From: Spinellus fusiger
Lineage: Eukaryota > Mucoromycota > Mucoromycetes > Mucorales > Phycomycetaceae
Assembly: GCA_025094145.1 (NCBI GenBank)
Contig: JALLLS010000057.1
Location: forward strand, 62,001 to 126,000
DNA: 64,000 nucleotides
Direction of reading: 5' to 3'
Position 1 is the stretch's first letter; each line of letters opens with the position of its first letter. Below, one piece after another: positions 36,257 through 47,735 of this stretch. Both the position numbers and the translations under genes were made by a program. Under the pieces are notes generated by a model, which was not told the origin of the DNA, did no database searches, and saw nothing but the letters and a program-made list of their open reading frames with translations.

Positions 36257-37178
36257 AAACATACACAGAGAGATTGAGAGAGAAAGAGAGAAAACATCCA
36301 AGACTAAGATGATCTTTTACTGTATTCAAGATAACGATAAACAGACAAAGGATACTTAACAGGAGGATATTATATTACTGGTTCTATCTGGCAGTTGGGA
36401 AGGTATTTGTACTAGTACTATCAGGCTACCATCCGATTCTACTCTTTGATCATAGCGGATATGATCAGGCTTATGACTCTCTCTCTCTTTCTTTCTTTCT
36501 TTTTTTTTAGATAGTAAGCTAATTAGCTGACTACTTTTAGACTGATCAATACAGTGGCCATTGTAGTCTATAATAACTATCACAGGTATCTTTACTATAG
36601 TAAGTATACGGCATAAGTTTAGATATGTTCTCTTTATAAATCAGTATATTAATATATTCATTACTACATCCACACCATACTATATCCATGCCATACTATA
36701 GCTAAAGAAAACAAACACATAGCCTACCCTTATATCCTTTTTCATAACAACACCATGAGGAACCACCACCGACGACAACACTGTTATTTCTTTTGTCAAA
36801 AAAGAAAAGAAAAAAATAGTACCAGCACTATTCTGGAGTATATCTTATGACCATTGTTTCATTGGACAGATTGATATACTGTTGAGAGATGAGTGCCAAT
36901 TCAATAGACATAAGAAGATGATGGAATATGAAAGTGTAGACGGCAAAGCCATAGAGTATCTATTCTCTCTTTTTTTTATTTTGAGGATGCGCTTATGTTT
37001 TCTCGGTAACTGCCTGTTGTTCATATTACCAACTTTTACTTACTTAACAAACCTCTTGTTTATTGGAGTTTCGAAAAATATTAATTTCTATTCTAAAATC
37101 CTAGTTTAGAACAACAGTTAATAAAAGGGATCTGAGGAATAAACCATTGCTTTTTGTATTGTTCGAAATCCTTAAGCA

Positions 37179-37955
37179 AAAAGTGTACTGTTTGGAATTA
37201 TAGGATATATTTCTCAAAGATGCACCCTTTGTATCTGTTCCCACTATCTATGCTATTATACATTGCACATATATAGAATTGCTATAATGAGTTCTCTTGA
37301 AATAGGTGGCTAAGTCACCCTATTTCTAACAGTATACTATTGTTCATAAGAAATCAGAAACAAAAAGTGTGTTTTTGTAATATAAGAAATACATTTCACA
37401 AGGCCTTTTTGTATCTAATAGATATCCAGCTTATATACTTTTTCTATTCGACATATTAGTCTATATGAAAATTACAAAAAGCAATCTATTCCAAAAGCAT
37501 AGTGTTCAAAAAAATCAAACAAAAGGTGTGTTTGTAATATAAGAAATATATTTCGCAAAGCATTTCTGTATCTAACATATATTAATATGCCAGGGATCAA
37601 ATACTTCTTAATTTGTAATAATAGTATTGAAAATTAGGAAGCCTCTTGCACTCAACATGCTGAGGTGATGGAAAGACTTGGCAATGTTTCAGAAGAGATT
37701 GCTCTAGTATTTTTAGATGAACTATAGTGTCAGACAAAAAATAATAAAAAAAAAGCTAGCTATTCATTAGATATCAAAAGCTTTGCGAAATATACTTATA
37801 TTACCAAACACACCCTTTGTTTCTAAATTTTGAACAATATTAAGGGCTCCTCACATTATTATGTGTTAGAGATAGAATGCTTCCTAATGCGTAATAATAG
37901 AAGAAAGCTCTGCAAAATGTATTTATTATATTACAAAAACAGACCTTTTGATTTT
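37179..37955. repeat. Dispersed about 60-bp repeat, five copies
   Basis: Copies near 37179-37240, 37359-37428 and 37516-37580 run forward (AAAAAGTGTGTTTTTGTAAT, then ATAAGAAATA, CATTTC, then CAAAG or CAAGG and TTTTGTATCT). Copies near 37765-37825 and 37908-37955 run in reverse (TTTGCGAAATATA, ATATTACCAAACACACCCTT). The unit is imperfect, and forward and reverse copies could pair as hairpins. I do not know the family; it may be a decayed MITE cluster. Confidence 0.55.
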
Positions 37956-38218
37956 TTGTATGCTAAAGTTTAAACTTTAAGGCATAAAGGTCAGTGATGT
38001 AGTTGTTGGGGAAATGAAAGACGTGAGAATAGAATGTCAAGACTATCTGTCACACTCTTCTATGCCTGTGACTTGATGTTCTGGTACTTGCTTCTGTAAT
38101 GAGAAAAAATATTCTTTTGAGAAAAAAAACAATTCTTACACAAATACACCTGTCTTTAGTGTTGGGAAATAGGGACAGTGACAGTCCCAATGAAGACCTA
38201 CTCTAGTGAACTGCATAG

Positions 38219-38292
38219 ATATTAGGTATTAGGTATTAGGTATTAGGTATTAGGTATTAGATATTAGGTATTAGATATTAGGTATTATATAT
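38219..38292. repeat. Seven-base ATTAGGT tandem repeat
   Basis: About ten units of ATTAGGT with a few ATTAGAT variants. The unit resembles fungal telomere repeats in composition but sits inside the sequence. Confidence 0.85.
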
Positions 38293-38458
38293 CAGATAGA
38301 GAAAGTTACTCCCGAGACATGAGATGAAGATGTATACAAGATAGCAACTAGTTGGACATTTACATCTTTGACAAATGTACCTTCAAGTACCCCTTTTTAC
38401 TTCTGGATTATTAACAGTAGTATATTAAGCAGATCAAACACACATGATAGAACATATT

Positions 38459-39263
<805 letters not shown>

Positions 39264-39559
39264 AGTTGTTGGAGAAAAGAAGCAGAAGAGGAGGAAGGAG
39301 AGAAGTGGAGAAAGTTGTAGTGTACGCTTCATTTTTAGCGGAGATGAAACATGTACAGTGCTTCCAATTTGCAGTTGCACACTTCAGATGCACACAAATG
39401 CTGTACAGTGCTTTCAACAGGCAATATCACAGCCAATCAAAATCAATTTCATATTTTCAGAATAAAAAGGGTAGTTTTCTTAGCACTCAAAGAATATAAA
39501 CAAGTGAATATTCTTTATTCAGATATTTTCTTTTTCTTTTTTTTTCAACAGTACAATTT

Positions 39560-40005
39560 AACATGAGTACACTATTTTTATATGGAGATAGGCATGGGAA
39601 ATAGTGTTGATGAGAAGGGTGGTCCTGAGCCCACAGGCTCTATTGTTGAGACAATTGCAACTCATAGTGAGTGCTTGAACACTGCGACATCCGGTGGATC
39701 TTCTTTGGCTTGTCGAATACTGATAGAAAAGGTCAAAAGATGAGGATATATGTAGCAAATAGACAAACACAACGTCTCTCTTGGGTGCTACTTCTGCTGC
39801 AGATTGGATTACAATCGTCATAAAAACCCAATCCTGCTAAGAAGAGAAAGGCTGATGGATATGTAAGCTCAGGGACTGTCACAGGTGACTACTTCAGTTT
39901 CTTAAAAATGACTCTGAATGAAATGGACAAGCATCCACAAATAGAAGCTCACTAAATATTTATAGATAATACACCCATTCACACTCATGAAGAAGAGAAG
40001 GAAGT
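39560..40005 (+). pseudogene. DDE-type transposase relic
   Basis: Near 39824-40000 a frame reads ADGYVSSGTVTGDYFSFLKM then LNEMDKHPQIEAH, a stop, and IDNTPIHTHEE. The pattern GTxTGxYxxFL...MDxxPxxxxxxIxDNxPIH fits the DDE_3 superfamily transposases seen in early fungi, where the Asp of DN is catalytic. Upstream text (MGNSVDEKGGPEPTGSI) may be the same gene. A stop, short exons and no ends make this a fragment. It is followed by a TTGACGA tandem at 40008-40035. Confidence 0.55.
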
Positions 40006-40065
40006 ATATTGACGATTGACGATTGACGATTGACGATACATATGTGTGTGTATTTGTATCTTCCT

Positions 40066-40375
40066 ACACACCCAAAGATTTTCTGGCCTTTAAGCGGTGA
40101 TATCTCCTTCCTTTTACATCTATAAAAAACCTCACCTTTTGTGAAACAATAATTAAAATCAAAAGGTTTACAAGTATCTATAATAAAAGGGCACTTAGGT
40201 TATCAACAAGACCACTAGAGAGATGAATTGGTAGTAGTTCGGTCTCTAATAGGGACAATGAAATGGAGTATTAGTACAAAGGCTGGTATAGGGAAATCAA
40301 AGAGGGTACATGAACAGGAACACAACACACGATTTGATCACAACGGGTAACTAGGCAACTGTTTTTAAGCAATCA
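40066..40375 (+). mobile_element. Left-end fragment of the Fanzor-type element
   Basis: It matches 60190-60500: ACACACC start, TTTAAGCGGTGATATCTCC, then GTTATCAACAAGAC, ACTAGAGAGATGAA and GAACACAACACACGATTTGA in the same order. The match ends near 40375 and the conserved protein part is missing. It is truncated or replaced by the following repeats. Confidence 0.7.
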
Positions 40376-40587
40376 ATGCTTCTCTCAATAGTTCCAACGA
40401 TACTTAATGTTAACAAAAATGTTGATAGTTTTATTGATGTTTAGATTATGTGGTTTTTATACACTGTTTCCTTGTGCTGTTAGCTAGAACTACTTTTATC
40501 TCCTGCACCTCCAACACCGTGCATGCATGGCAAAACGTCGACTATTCATAGAATAGTTGAGGCTATATCACATATCTAAATAATTAT

Positions 40588-40958
40588 TTCCTTTTGTGGA
40601 TACCTCACTATCAAATTGTATTATCAATAGAATATATTGCTTATGAATAATATTGTTTATTGTAATAGTATAGCTAATACTATAGTATGACTATAGTCAC
40701 TGCCCAAGTATATTACCCTCATAGCAATAGAATCTACACCCTAACATTATAATGATTTATTCTTGGGAGATAGATAACTATGCTCAGGAGTATACCCTAG
40801 AGACCCTAGACAGTATAGAAGACCACCTAAGACTGACTTGAAAGGAGTCTTTACTTGCCTAATAACAATACAACGAGTGTGTTGTGGAATACAATGAGAT
40901 CAGGCCCAGATGATGACACTACTTACCTTTTTTATTACTAGAATAGCCTTTGGTAGCG
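40588..40958 (+). repeat. Copy of the 340-715 repeat block
   Basis: A nearly identical direct copy of 340-715, beginning ATTTCCTTTTGTGGATACCT and running through the shared TTATTCTTGGGAGATAGATA. The two blocks lie about 40 kb apart with few substitutions, so the duplication is recent. It continues into a decayed Tc1 family B sequence. Confidence 0.85.
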
Positions 40959-42041
40959 TCTATCACTTCTTTCAATAGTTTACCTCACTCCAGTATCAGG
41001 GCCACCTTCAACCTTTCCTTAGTGGTATATACTATCTTGTCTTTCCTAATAGTCTTCTTGAGGTGATCCCACAGATGCTCCATTGGCTTGAGATCAGTAT
41101 TGTAAGGGCCAATAAAGAGTCATTATTGTACAATTAACTACTCTCTAATCGAGTTGCCTTACTCGTATAGGGTCTATCACTGTCCTCCTGTAGGCGGTAG
41201 CTGGCTACATAGTTTAAGAGAGAAAGATGCTTTAGTTCAGGTCAGTAGACTTTTTCCAAGACATTGATGTACTTGTCATGGTATTCTACCTTTCACTAAG
41301 ATCTATCTTTCAACACCCTCCTTACTGAAGCAGCTTATATCATCACTCCACCTCCTCTAAACCAACCTGTCTCCAGGACATTCTTAAGCTAGAAGATCGT
41401 GCCATACTGCCTGATGAATTTGACCTACATGTCACAGCTCATGAACTTGACTCTGGACTCATCAGACCAGACAACCACCTGCCACTGTTCATAGGTTTAG
41501 TTGACATGTTCTTAGACCCATTAGGATCAAGACTGTGCTTTTCTTTATAATAATAAGCTTCACTACTGGAATGAATGAATAAAAGTATATTTCATCAAGG
41601 TATCTCTTCATTATTGTCCTTGATACTTTGATAGCCATGTCTGCCCTGATGGCTTCTTTTTTTTATTATTTTTATTAAAGACCATTCACAACCATTCTAT
41701 TTAACGATTAGAGGGTAGTTGTTGTTGAGTTTTCTCTTTCAGCCACTCTTGGGTAAGGGTTCAACTCAGTTGGTTTCCTTGTAGTGCTTTACCATGTCTC
41801 TTATAGTGGAGGCAGGCACGTTGAACATAAAATATGCCTCGGCCATGATAGTGTTCATGTTCAGCACCTTATGCAAGATGGCAGAACCAGTCTCAAAGCT
41901 GATGTGATTTTTCATACATCCCGGGGGTTTTGACCAAAATATTCACAGTGTTAGATGAATAAGACACTATATGAAAAATAGTATTATGAAAAAAAAAGAA
42001 AAAAAAAGTAATTCCCTTTTTTTTTAGGAGGGGGATCACTT
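40959..42041 (-). mobile_element. Decayed Tc1 family B copy
   Basis: Plus-strand text follows 30970-32141 in order: AGGGCCACCTTCAACC, TCCCACAGATGCTCCATTGG, the GACTCATCAGACCAGACAA block, then GGTATCTCTTCATTATTGTC, and an end matching ATCACTTTA at 42034-42042. Many stops and indels are present, and the left terminal repeat is not visible because the 340-type block joins there. Confidence 0.7.
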
Positions 42042-43181
42042 TATCTTCTAAAGAGTAGTCTACAGTCATACAGATAGAAACATACCGGATATCGTCTGAT
42101 CTTCACAGTTAAGGCTTTTAAAGAGTAATACTGATTCAATTAAAGAAGTTTAAGTTATTAAAAGAGCTTAAACAATAAAACAATAGAAAAACAACCCAAC
42201 TCAATGTGCTATGTTGATTTAGATGGCAAAGGTATTCCAACTAAACTCTATAGCATTCGTATTGATTTTGATGACTTCCAACTTGAAGGTGTATATTCTC
42301 CTTCTTGCTCCTTTCTCTTTTGATATGGCATTTATTCATTATTACTATCTTTATAGAGAAGATCAAGACAGGGTAGATAAAAAGAAATATGTTTTGTTCT
42401 TTCAATAAGATCTTATCTTTAATGAGATAAATAAATAAATGTTTTTCATTTTCATTTTCATTGGAATCAGTGTTTATACTTGTAGCCTGATGAACACAGG
42501 TTGTTTGGTACATAGGACATCTCTAGGGTCTCTAGTGGACATGATCACTTTCTTCTCTGTTTCTTTTGTGTTTTGTTTTGTTTATTTCTACCAATCTAAC
42601 TTGATATTAAAAAACAAAAACGGAAAACCATCCAAAGCACCAAGATTCACTTTTATTAGTAACAATAATAATAGCACATTCATTGGCCAGGAATCATCCC
42701 GTGTCTCCTTACATTTACTATACTCTTGTCTGACTATTTGTTTATAGTAATAGAAGAAAGAAAATGACCTCTTTGTTTACTATTTGAATACGCCTTATGG
42801 CATGTTGTCTTGGCACACGAGTATTATGAAACATATTTTGTTTGATTATTCAAAAGGCTAATTCTGTTGATTGCTATAGGAAGTCGACTTTCTATTGATA
42901 TTTTAAAGATAGAAATCTTATTCAAAAATAGGAGAAATAGGAGAAAAAAAAAGAGAATTGTTTTTTTTCTCTATTATGACTTTCCCTAATCTTAATACAG
43001 TAAAAGTGATTCTACTTTATTTATTTTTTCCTTCTTCTTTCAAAAAGACACACTAGTCTATGGCTGCAGGATCAAACATTAGAGTTGAGAGCTGTACATC
43101 CATTTTATTCTTACCTAGAGTCTATCAGTAACAGTGACAATGTAAATGTATGGACATACTACAACATAACAAGAGAAAAAT
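42042..43181. other. Intergenic DNA with a possible orphan exon
   Basis: No complete gene. Near 42207-42288 (+) a short frame reads CYVDLDGKGIPTKLYSIRID and ends at a GTGTATATT donor-like site. It looks like coding sequence, but no partner exon is obvious. A frame near 43085 is probably the antisense of the last INCENP-like intron. Confidence 0.3.
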
Positions 43182-46137
43182 TCATACAAAATAGTCCTTG
43201 GATTGGAGCCGAGATCCTTTTGCTGCTTTTGAACAACCAACAAAAGCATCTTACCAATGAACATGAGAAATCCATTCATAGCATCCTACTCTTACCATTC
43301 CAATCAATATTTTGAACCCCACCAAATACAGCATGCAGATCCACTGTTGACTGGTGAATTAGCAATTGTTCAAGACGTGGACTTATTGCCCACTCAGGAG
43401 TAACGTCTGGCACTATCAAAGGTTCTTCTTCCTCAACCTCTTCGACTTTCTCTCTGGTTTCCTCATTGTTCAAGATAAAGGAGTTATTTTGGACCTGGCT
43501 GTTCACCTTCTAAAGAAAAAGAAAAAGAAAAAGAAAAAGAAAAAGAAAAAGAAAAAGAGAGGCATTGATGAGTTTCTTGATCTTACTTACACACACACTT
43601 TTCTTTTTCATTTTTCATATTAAAGAATCTCTCTCTCTCTCTTTCTTTAGTCTACAGCTACAGTGTAGAATTACCTGCTTTTTCAGTGGTAGTGAAGATT
43701 GTCTACTCAGGGGTACAGTACTCTTTGGTGGTGGCATCTAAATATTTCATGCTCAAACGTTTACTATTGTTGTTATATGTTCAACCTTTATACTTTTTTT
43801 TTATCTTTTTTTTTTTAAAAAAAAATTAAATAAAATAAACAATAATAACAATAATAATAACAATAATAACAACAACAATAATAACAACAATAACAATAAT
43901 AATAACAATAATAATAATAACAATAATAATAATAATAACAATAATAATAGTAATAATAGTAATAATAGTAATAATAGTAATAATAGTAATAATAGTAATA
44001 ATAGTAATAATAATAATAATAAATTAAGATAGAGATTTCTTACCAATTCTGTACTTGTCATGGATGCTAGATCTGAACGTGATAATAAGGGTTGTGTGTC
44101 TGTATCTGGATTTGTATGTATATTTGTATATTTATATATTTGTATATTTATATATTTGTATTGTTGTATGTATAGATGGACAGACAGAGAAAGAAAAGAA
44201 AAGAAAGAAAAAGGGAGAGGGAGAGATCTATGCTGTTCATCCCATCTTTCTGATGGATAATATCATCCCACCTTCTATGAGTGGCAATGGCAGAAGATAA
44301 CAAAGTGTCTTTGTACAAATCTGATGCCCTCATTCACACTCACACCCAATATCAATGGGCGAAAAAGAAAGAAAGAAAGAAGAAGAGAAAGAATGAAATA
44401 GATACATACCTGTATGTCTGCGGAGTGTCTGTGGCATCGATGTAATTGTAGTATGTGTCAAGGGCCGAGACACTAGTCTGGTAGGCAGAGAACTTTTCAA
44501 AACATGGGGTGTTGAATGAGTCTGTTTTGTACTGAGTCTAGAAACAGACTGAGTGGTAGAACAAGAAAGAGTACTGAGTTGTACTTGATCCTCTTCCTCT
44601 TCCTCCTCCTTCTCCCGAGAAGAGTAGGCAGGTGAGTGGGCATTGGCAGAAGCAACACCACTATTTCTAGCACTGCGCTGGGTGTTTTCTCTTTCTTTGG
44701 GTTGGACAGACAGTGTCTCATTGTCTCCCAGGAATGCAGAAGAATCAGAAAAAGATGGGTGCAATGGCAATCCACTGCGTGTCTCGGACACTTTTTCTAT
44801 GGTACGTGGTATGGTAAAAGTGTCAGGACAAGACAAGCTCCCGTCATGAGAGTAATGCGAAAGATCGATTCTATTCTTCTTGGTATTAGATCTTTTTCTT
44901 CTTTCTCTCTACCAAATCAAAGACACTACCTGTGTATTCCTCATCAAAGCAAAGGTACCTTCCTCTGCATGGGTTGTCCATTGATGCTTCATCATGTTGG
45001 TCATTTGTAGATGATCTTGGAGGTCGTTTCGGGTGTTTGCGTTGGGTATTTTGAATTCTAACTGTGGGTGGGACATGTCCTTGTTATGGCTATGAGGGGT
45101 GGGTTCCAAGACAGAACAAGGGGTGTCTTTCTGTTGAGAGGAAGAGTGGCTTCGGATACTATCTTTTTCTGTACAATGTCGTTTGGAGGGTGGAAGAGGG
45201 TGGGTGGCTGTGGAAAGTGCAAGTGAATGATTTCTTTGTAGGGAGGTTGGTGGTGTAGAAGAAGACTCCCTTGTAGTGCTTCTTACATATCTACGTTCTT
45301 TAGGAGATGACTTTAAGAGTGTCTTTTCCATTGGCTGTTTCTTTTGGAGTTGTGGTGAGTGAATGTGTTGATCCAATGTTAGAGAGGAAGAAAAACTACT
45401 GTTGACAATGTGTACTGTGGGTGATGTAGTATCTGCTGTTGTTGCTGTGTTTGATGGAGGGTTCTTTTCGTTGGAAGTACCTTGGTATATAGGCTGGGAT
45501 GTAGATGGGATTGTGTGGGTGGCTTGATTGGATATTGTTTTCTCCAAAGAGTCTTTGTTAGTGAGTACTAAATGAGAAACGGGCACAGGCACAGGAATTT
45601 TTGAGCGCTGTTGCTGCTGTTGCTGCTGCTGTTGCTGTTGTTGCTGTTGCTGTTTATGCTTTTTTTGTAGTTGGAAATAAGCATTTGAAAACTGTGCTAA
45701 GGTATGTTTGGGTGGGACTTGATTCTTAATACTATTGAGTTGAGTTGTACCTTTATAGATAGGCAGTGGCAGTTTTGAGCGTCTTTTTCGCGGCGGAAGT
45801 GTCTTTCTCTGAGATACTTTTGGGATATGTAAGAGTTTTACATCATTTTCTTCGTTCGTTCTTTGAGTGTCTGTTGGTGTCTCTGGTACTGGTGTCTGTG
45901 TCTTTTCCAAAGGTATTTGCCTTTATAACATTAATATAAAAACATAACATAAAAAATAGATCTGTAAAAAGAAACACTCTACAGGGCATACCTATCCACT
46001 TACATGGCAAAGAGCTGTTCATTCACACTTAGCATATGGCCCCTGAACATATCTTCCAAGCAGTCCAGCTTTTCTTCTGCAAGTGTCTCCCAGTGTACTT
46101 TCTGCTCAAACACCCAGTTTTCTGCTTTTCTATTCAT
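43182..46137 (-). CDS. SLI15: INCENP/Sli15-like chromosomal passenger protein
   Basis: Exons 46137-46004, 45920-44930, about 44878-44410, 44066-44044, 43737-43675, 43506-43296 and 43249-43182 give about 652 residues in consistent phase. The key evidence is a C-terminal IN-box: TPEWAISPRLEQLLIHQSTV followed by LHAVFGGVQNIDWNDAF. In Sli15 and INCENP the same W..SP.L...L..QS..D...IFG.V motif binds and activates Aurora B. The rest is long, Ser/Thr/Pro-rich and disordered, as in INCENP, with a glutamine run (CAG/CAA) near residue 130 and basic patches (PPRKRRSKLPLP). The N-terminal exon is short and amphipathic. Exon 4 is 23 nt and the intron around it carries a large satellite, so that joint is the least certain. 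Confidence 0.72.
43846..44028. repeat. Long AAT/AAC/AGT triplet satellite in intron
   Basis: About 180 bp of ATA, ACA and AGT triplet repeats lies inside an INCENP-like intron. It creates a long poly-Leu frame on the other strand that is not a gene. Confidence 0.95.
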
Positions 46138-46452
46138 TACGGTCTATCCAAGGTAGAAATAAAATAAAATAAATAAAAAGAGCAGAAATAAACAGGGAAA
46201 GCCTTGGTTGAATGAAAAAGAAAGAAACAAAGAAACAAAAAGAGCGGCTTCACAGGCACTTCATTTTGCGCATCACATGACATGGAGTGAATAAAAGAGT
46301 CACACTCCCTACACTTTAAAAAAGGCCATGCCAGAAAAAAGAAAGAAAAAAAAACAGTCCAAAAGATAGAAGGACTGTCTTTTTTTTTTTGGGTCATGAA
46401 TCCTCTCTTCACCGAGAACAATAGTCGCGTCTTGTTTCTTCTGTTTGGCACC
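46138..46452. promoter_or_regulatory. Divergent promoter, INCENP-like / CNBP-like
   Basis: The 315 bp lie between opposed starts. It holds A-rich runs (46325-46353), a T10 tract at 46380-46390 and AATAAAATAAAT units. Positional call. Confidence 0.4.
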
Positions 46453-47623
46453 ATGGTCTACTCACGAAGGAACTGTTTCCAGTGTGGCACTGGTAGGAGA
46501 GTGGAGAAAACGCCCATTTAACCAGAGCAGCGGGCCACCTTGCCATTGACTGTCCTCTTGAGGAGAAAGTGTGCTACAACTGTAAACTGCCTGGACACAA
46601 GCTGAACGAATGCAGTGTGCCAAAGCAAGAAACACTGGTCTGCTACAGTTGTGGTGGAGGTAAAAAAAAGAAAGAAAGAAAAGGAAGAGGAAGAAAAGAG
46701 ATAAAGAAGTTAGGAGTGTATCTGTCCTTATAATAACACGAGCATAAAAGACTGAATTCTTTTTTAGCTGGACATCGGCAGTCAGTGTGTCCTACTCCCC
46801 GTCCACGAGAGAAGACAGGACATAATGATACATGCTTCAACTGTCATCAATTGGTACGCATATAGAAGAACACAGGTATAAACAAGAGCCATAGGGTCAT
46901 ATAGCAAAAGACTGTCCAGACAGAAGTGAGGATTATGCCTTTGTCCCCCGCTTTGACTCCAGCAGAGGCATAAGCAGAGGCGGAGGAGGCAGAGGCAGAG
47001 GAGGAGGAGGCAGAGGCAGAGGCAGAGGCGGAGGAGGAGGCAGAGGCGGCGGCGGCGGAGGAGGAGGCAGAGGCGGAGTCTTCTTTAATGAGTCCCAGGA
47101 TCTATCAGAAGAAGAAGAGGATCTTATTCAAACAGCAGAGAGCGAGAGTGAAATGACAGAAAGCCTGAGGGATGGCACCGACAGCGAAGGAAAAGAAGTG
47201 GAGGAAAATGACGCCGAGAGTGAGCAGACACTTCCTGGCACTAATCCCGTGACAGAGAGAAGAAGAGGTCCTGCCTACCGTCCACGTCGTCCTGGCCACT
47301 CTCTTGTGGTGTGCTACAACTGCAGTGGTAAGATCAGCTCTCTTTCTTAGTCTGCTGTAGTCCATCCGATAACCTTCTCTCTGTGACTGTGGATAGGCTA
47401 CAACCACTTTGCACGGGACTGTCAGGCAACAGGAGCCAAATGTTACCAGTGTGGTAGGTTTGGACACATTGCCCGTCAATGCACAGCCACAGAACCCACT
47501 CTCAAGCACTGCTACCGGTGTGGCCAATCAGATCACTTGGTCCGCCATTGTCCCCGTCCTGTGGAAATCCCTAATGAGACACCGTCGGCTGCTTCCGTCC
47601 CATTGCCACCTGTCGTTGGATAG
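46453..47623 (+). CDS. CNBP/Gis2-like CCHC zinc-knuckle protein with RGG insert
   Basis: Five exons, 46453-46492, 46528-46659, 46768-46853, 46895-47327 and 47397-47623, 305 residues. At least seven CCHC knuckles (CX2CX4HX4C) are visible: CFQCGTAAGHLAIDC, CYNCKLPGHKLNEC, CYSCGGAGHRQSVC, CFNCHQLGHIAKDC, then after the insert CYNCSGYNHFARDC, CYQCGRFGHIARQC and CYRCGQSDHLVRHC. Between knuckles 4 and 5 lies a GRG/RGG-rich segment (about residues 105-145) followed by an acidic stretch (SEEEEDL, EMTESL). CNBP/Gis2 proteins bind G-rich or CNBP-type sites in single-stranded nucleic acids and act in translation. The RGG insert is also known in some fungal homologues; I have not checked its distribution. 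The first knuckle is interrupted by an intron. Confidence 0.9.
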
Positions 47624-47735
47624 GAGGTCAATAGTCATGTGATCTCAGTCGAATCTGCTTGTGATTGGACACACACAATGGCTGCTGTCTACGCAGGAGG
47701 AAATAAATAAATAAATCTAAGTCCCTTTCATAGTC

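Larger units (their letters stand above)
36257..38458. other. Gene-free, repeat-bearing region
   Basis: No gene that I can support. It contains the dispersed 60-bp repeat family and the ATTAGGT satellite listed separately, plus a pyrimidine/T tract at 36478-36510. A minor plus-strand frame at 36882-37109 is AT-driven. Confidence 0.55.

Noticed and set aside
36163..38292. CRISPR-like array from repeat clusters
   Set aside because: The CATT tract and the ATTAGGT satellite are tandem simple repeats without unique spacers, and this is a eukaryotic genome.
39264..39332. N-terminal signal-like extension of cytidine deaminase (LSPLLSFLLFCFF)
   Set aside because: Cytidine deaminases are cytosolic, and a good ATG follows the extension. 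The leader is probably 5' UTR.
42439..42747. 102-residue plus-strand ORF
   Set aside because: Hydrophobic, AT-driven composition, no motif and no splice partner.
43801..44061. Poly-leucine minus-strand ORF
   Set aside because: Created by the AAT/AAC/AGT satellite inside an INCENP-like intron.
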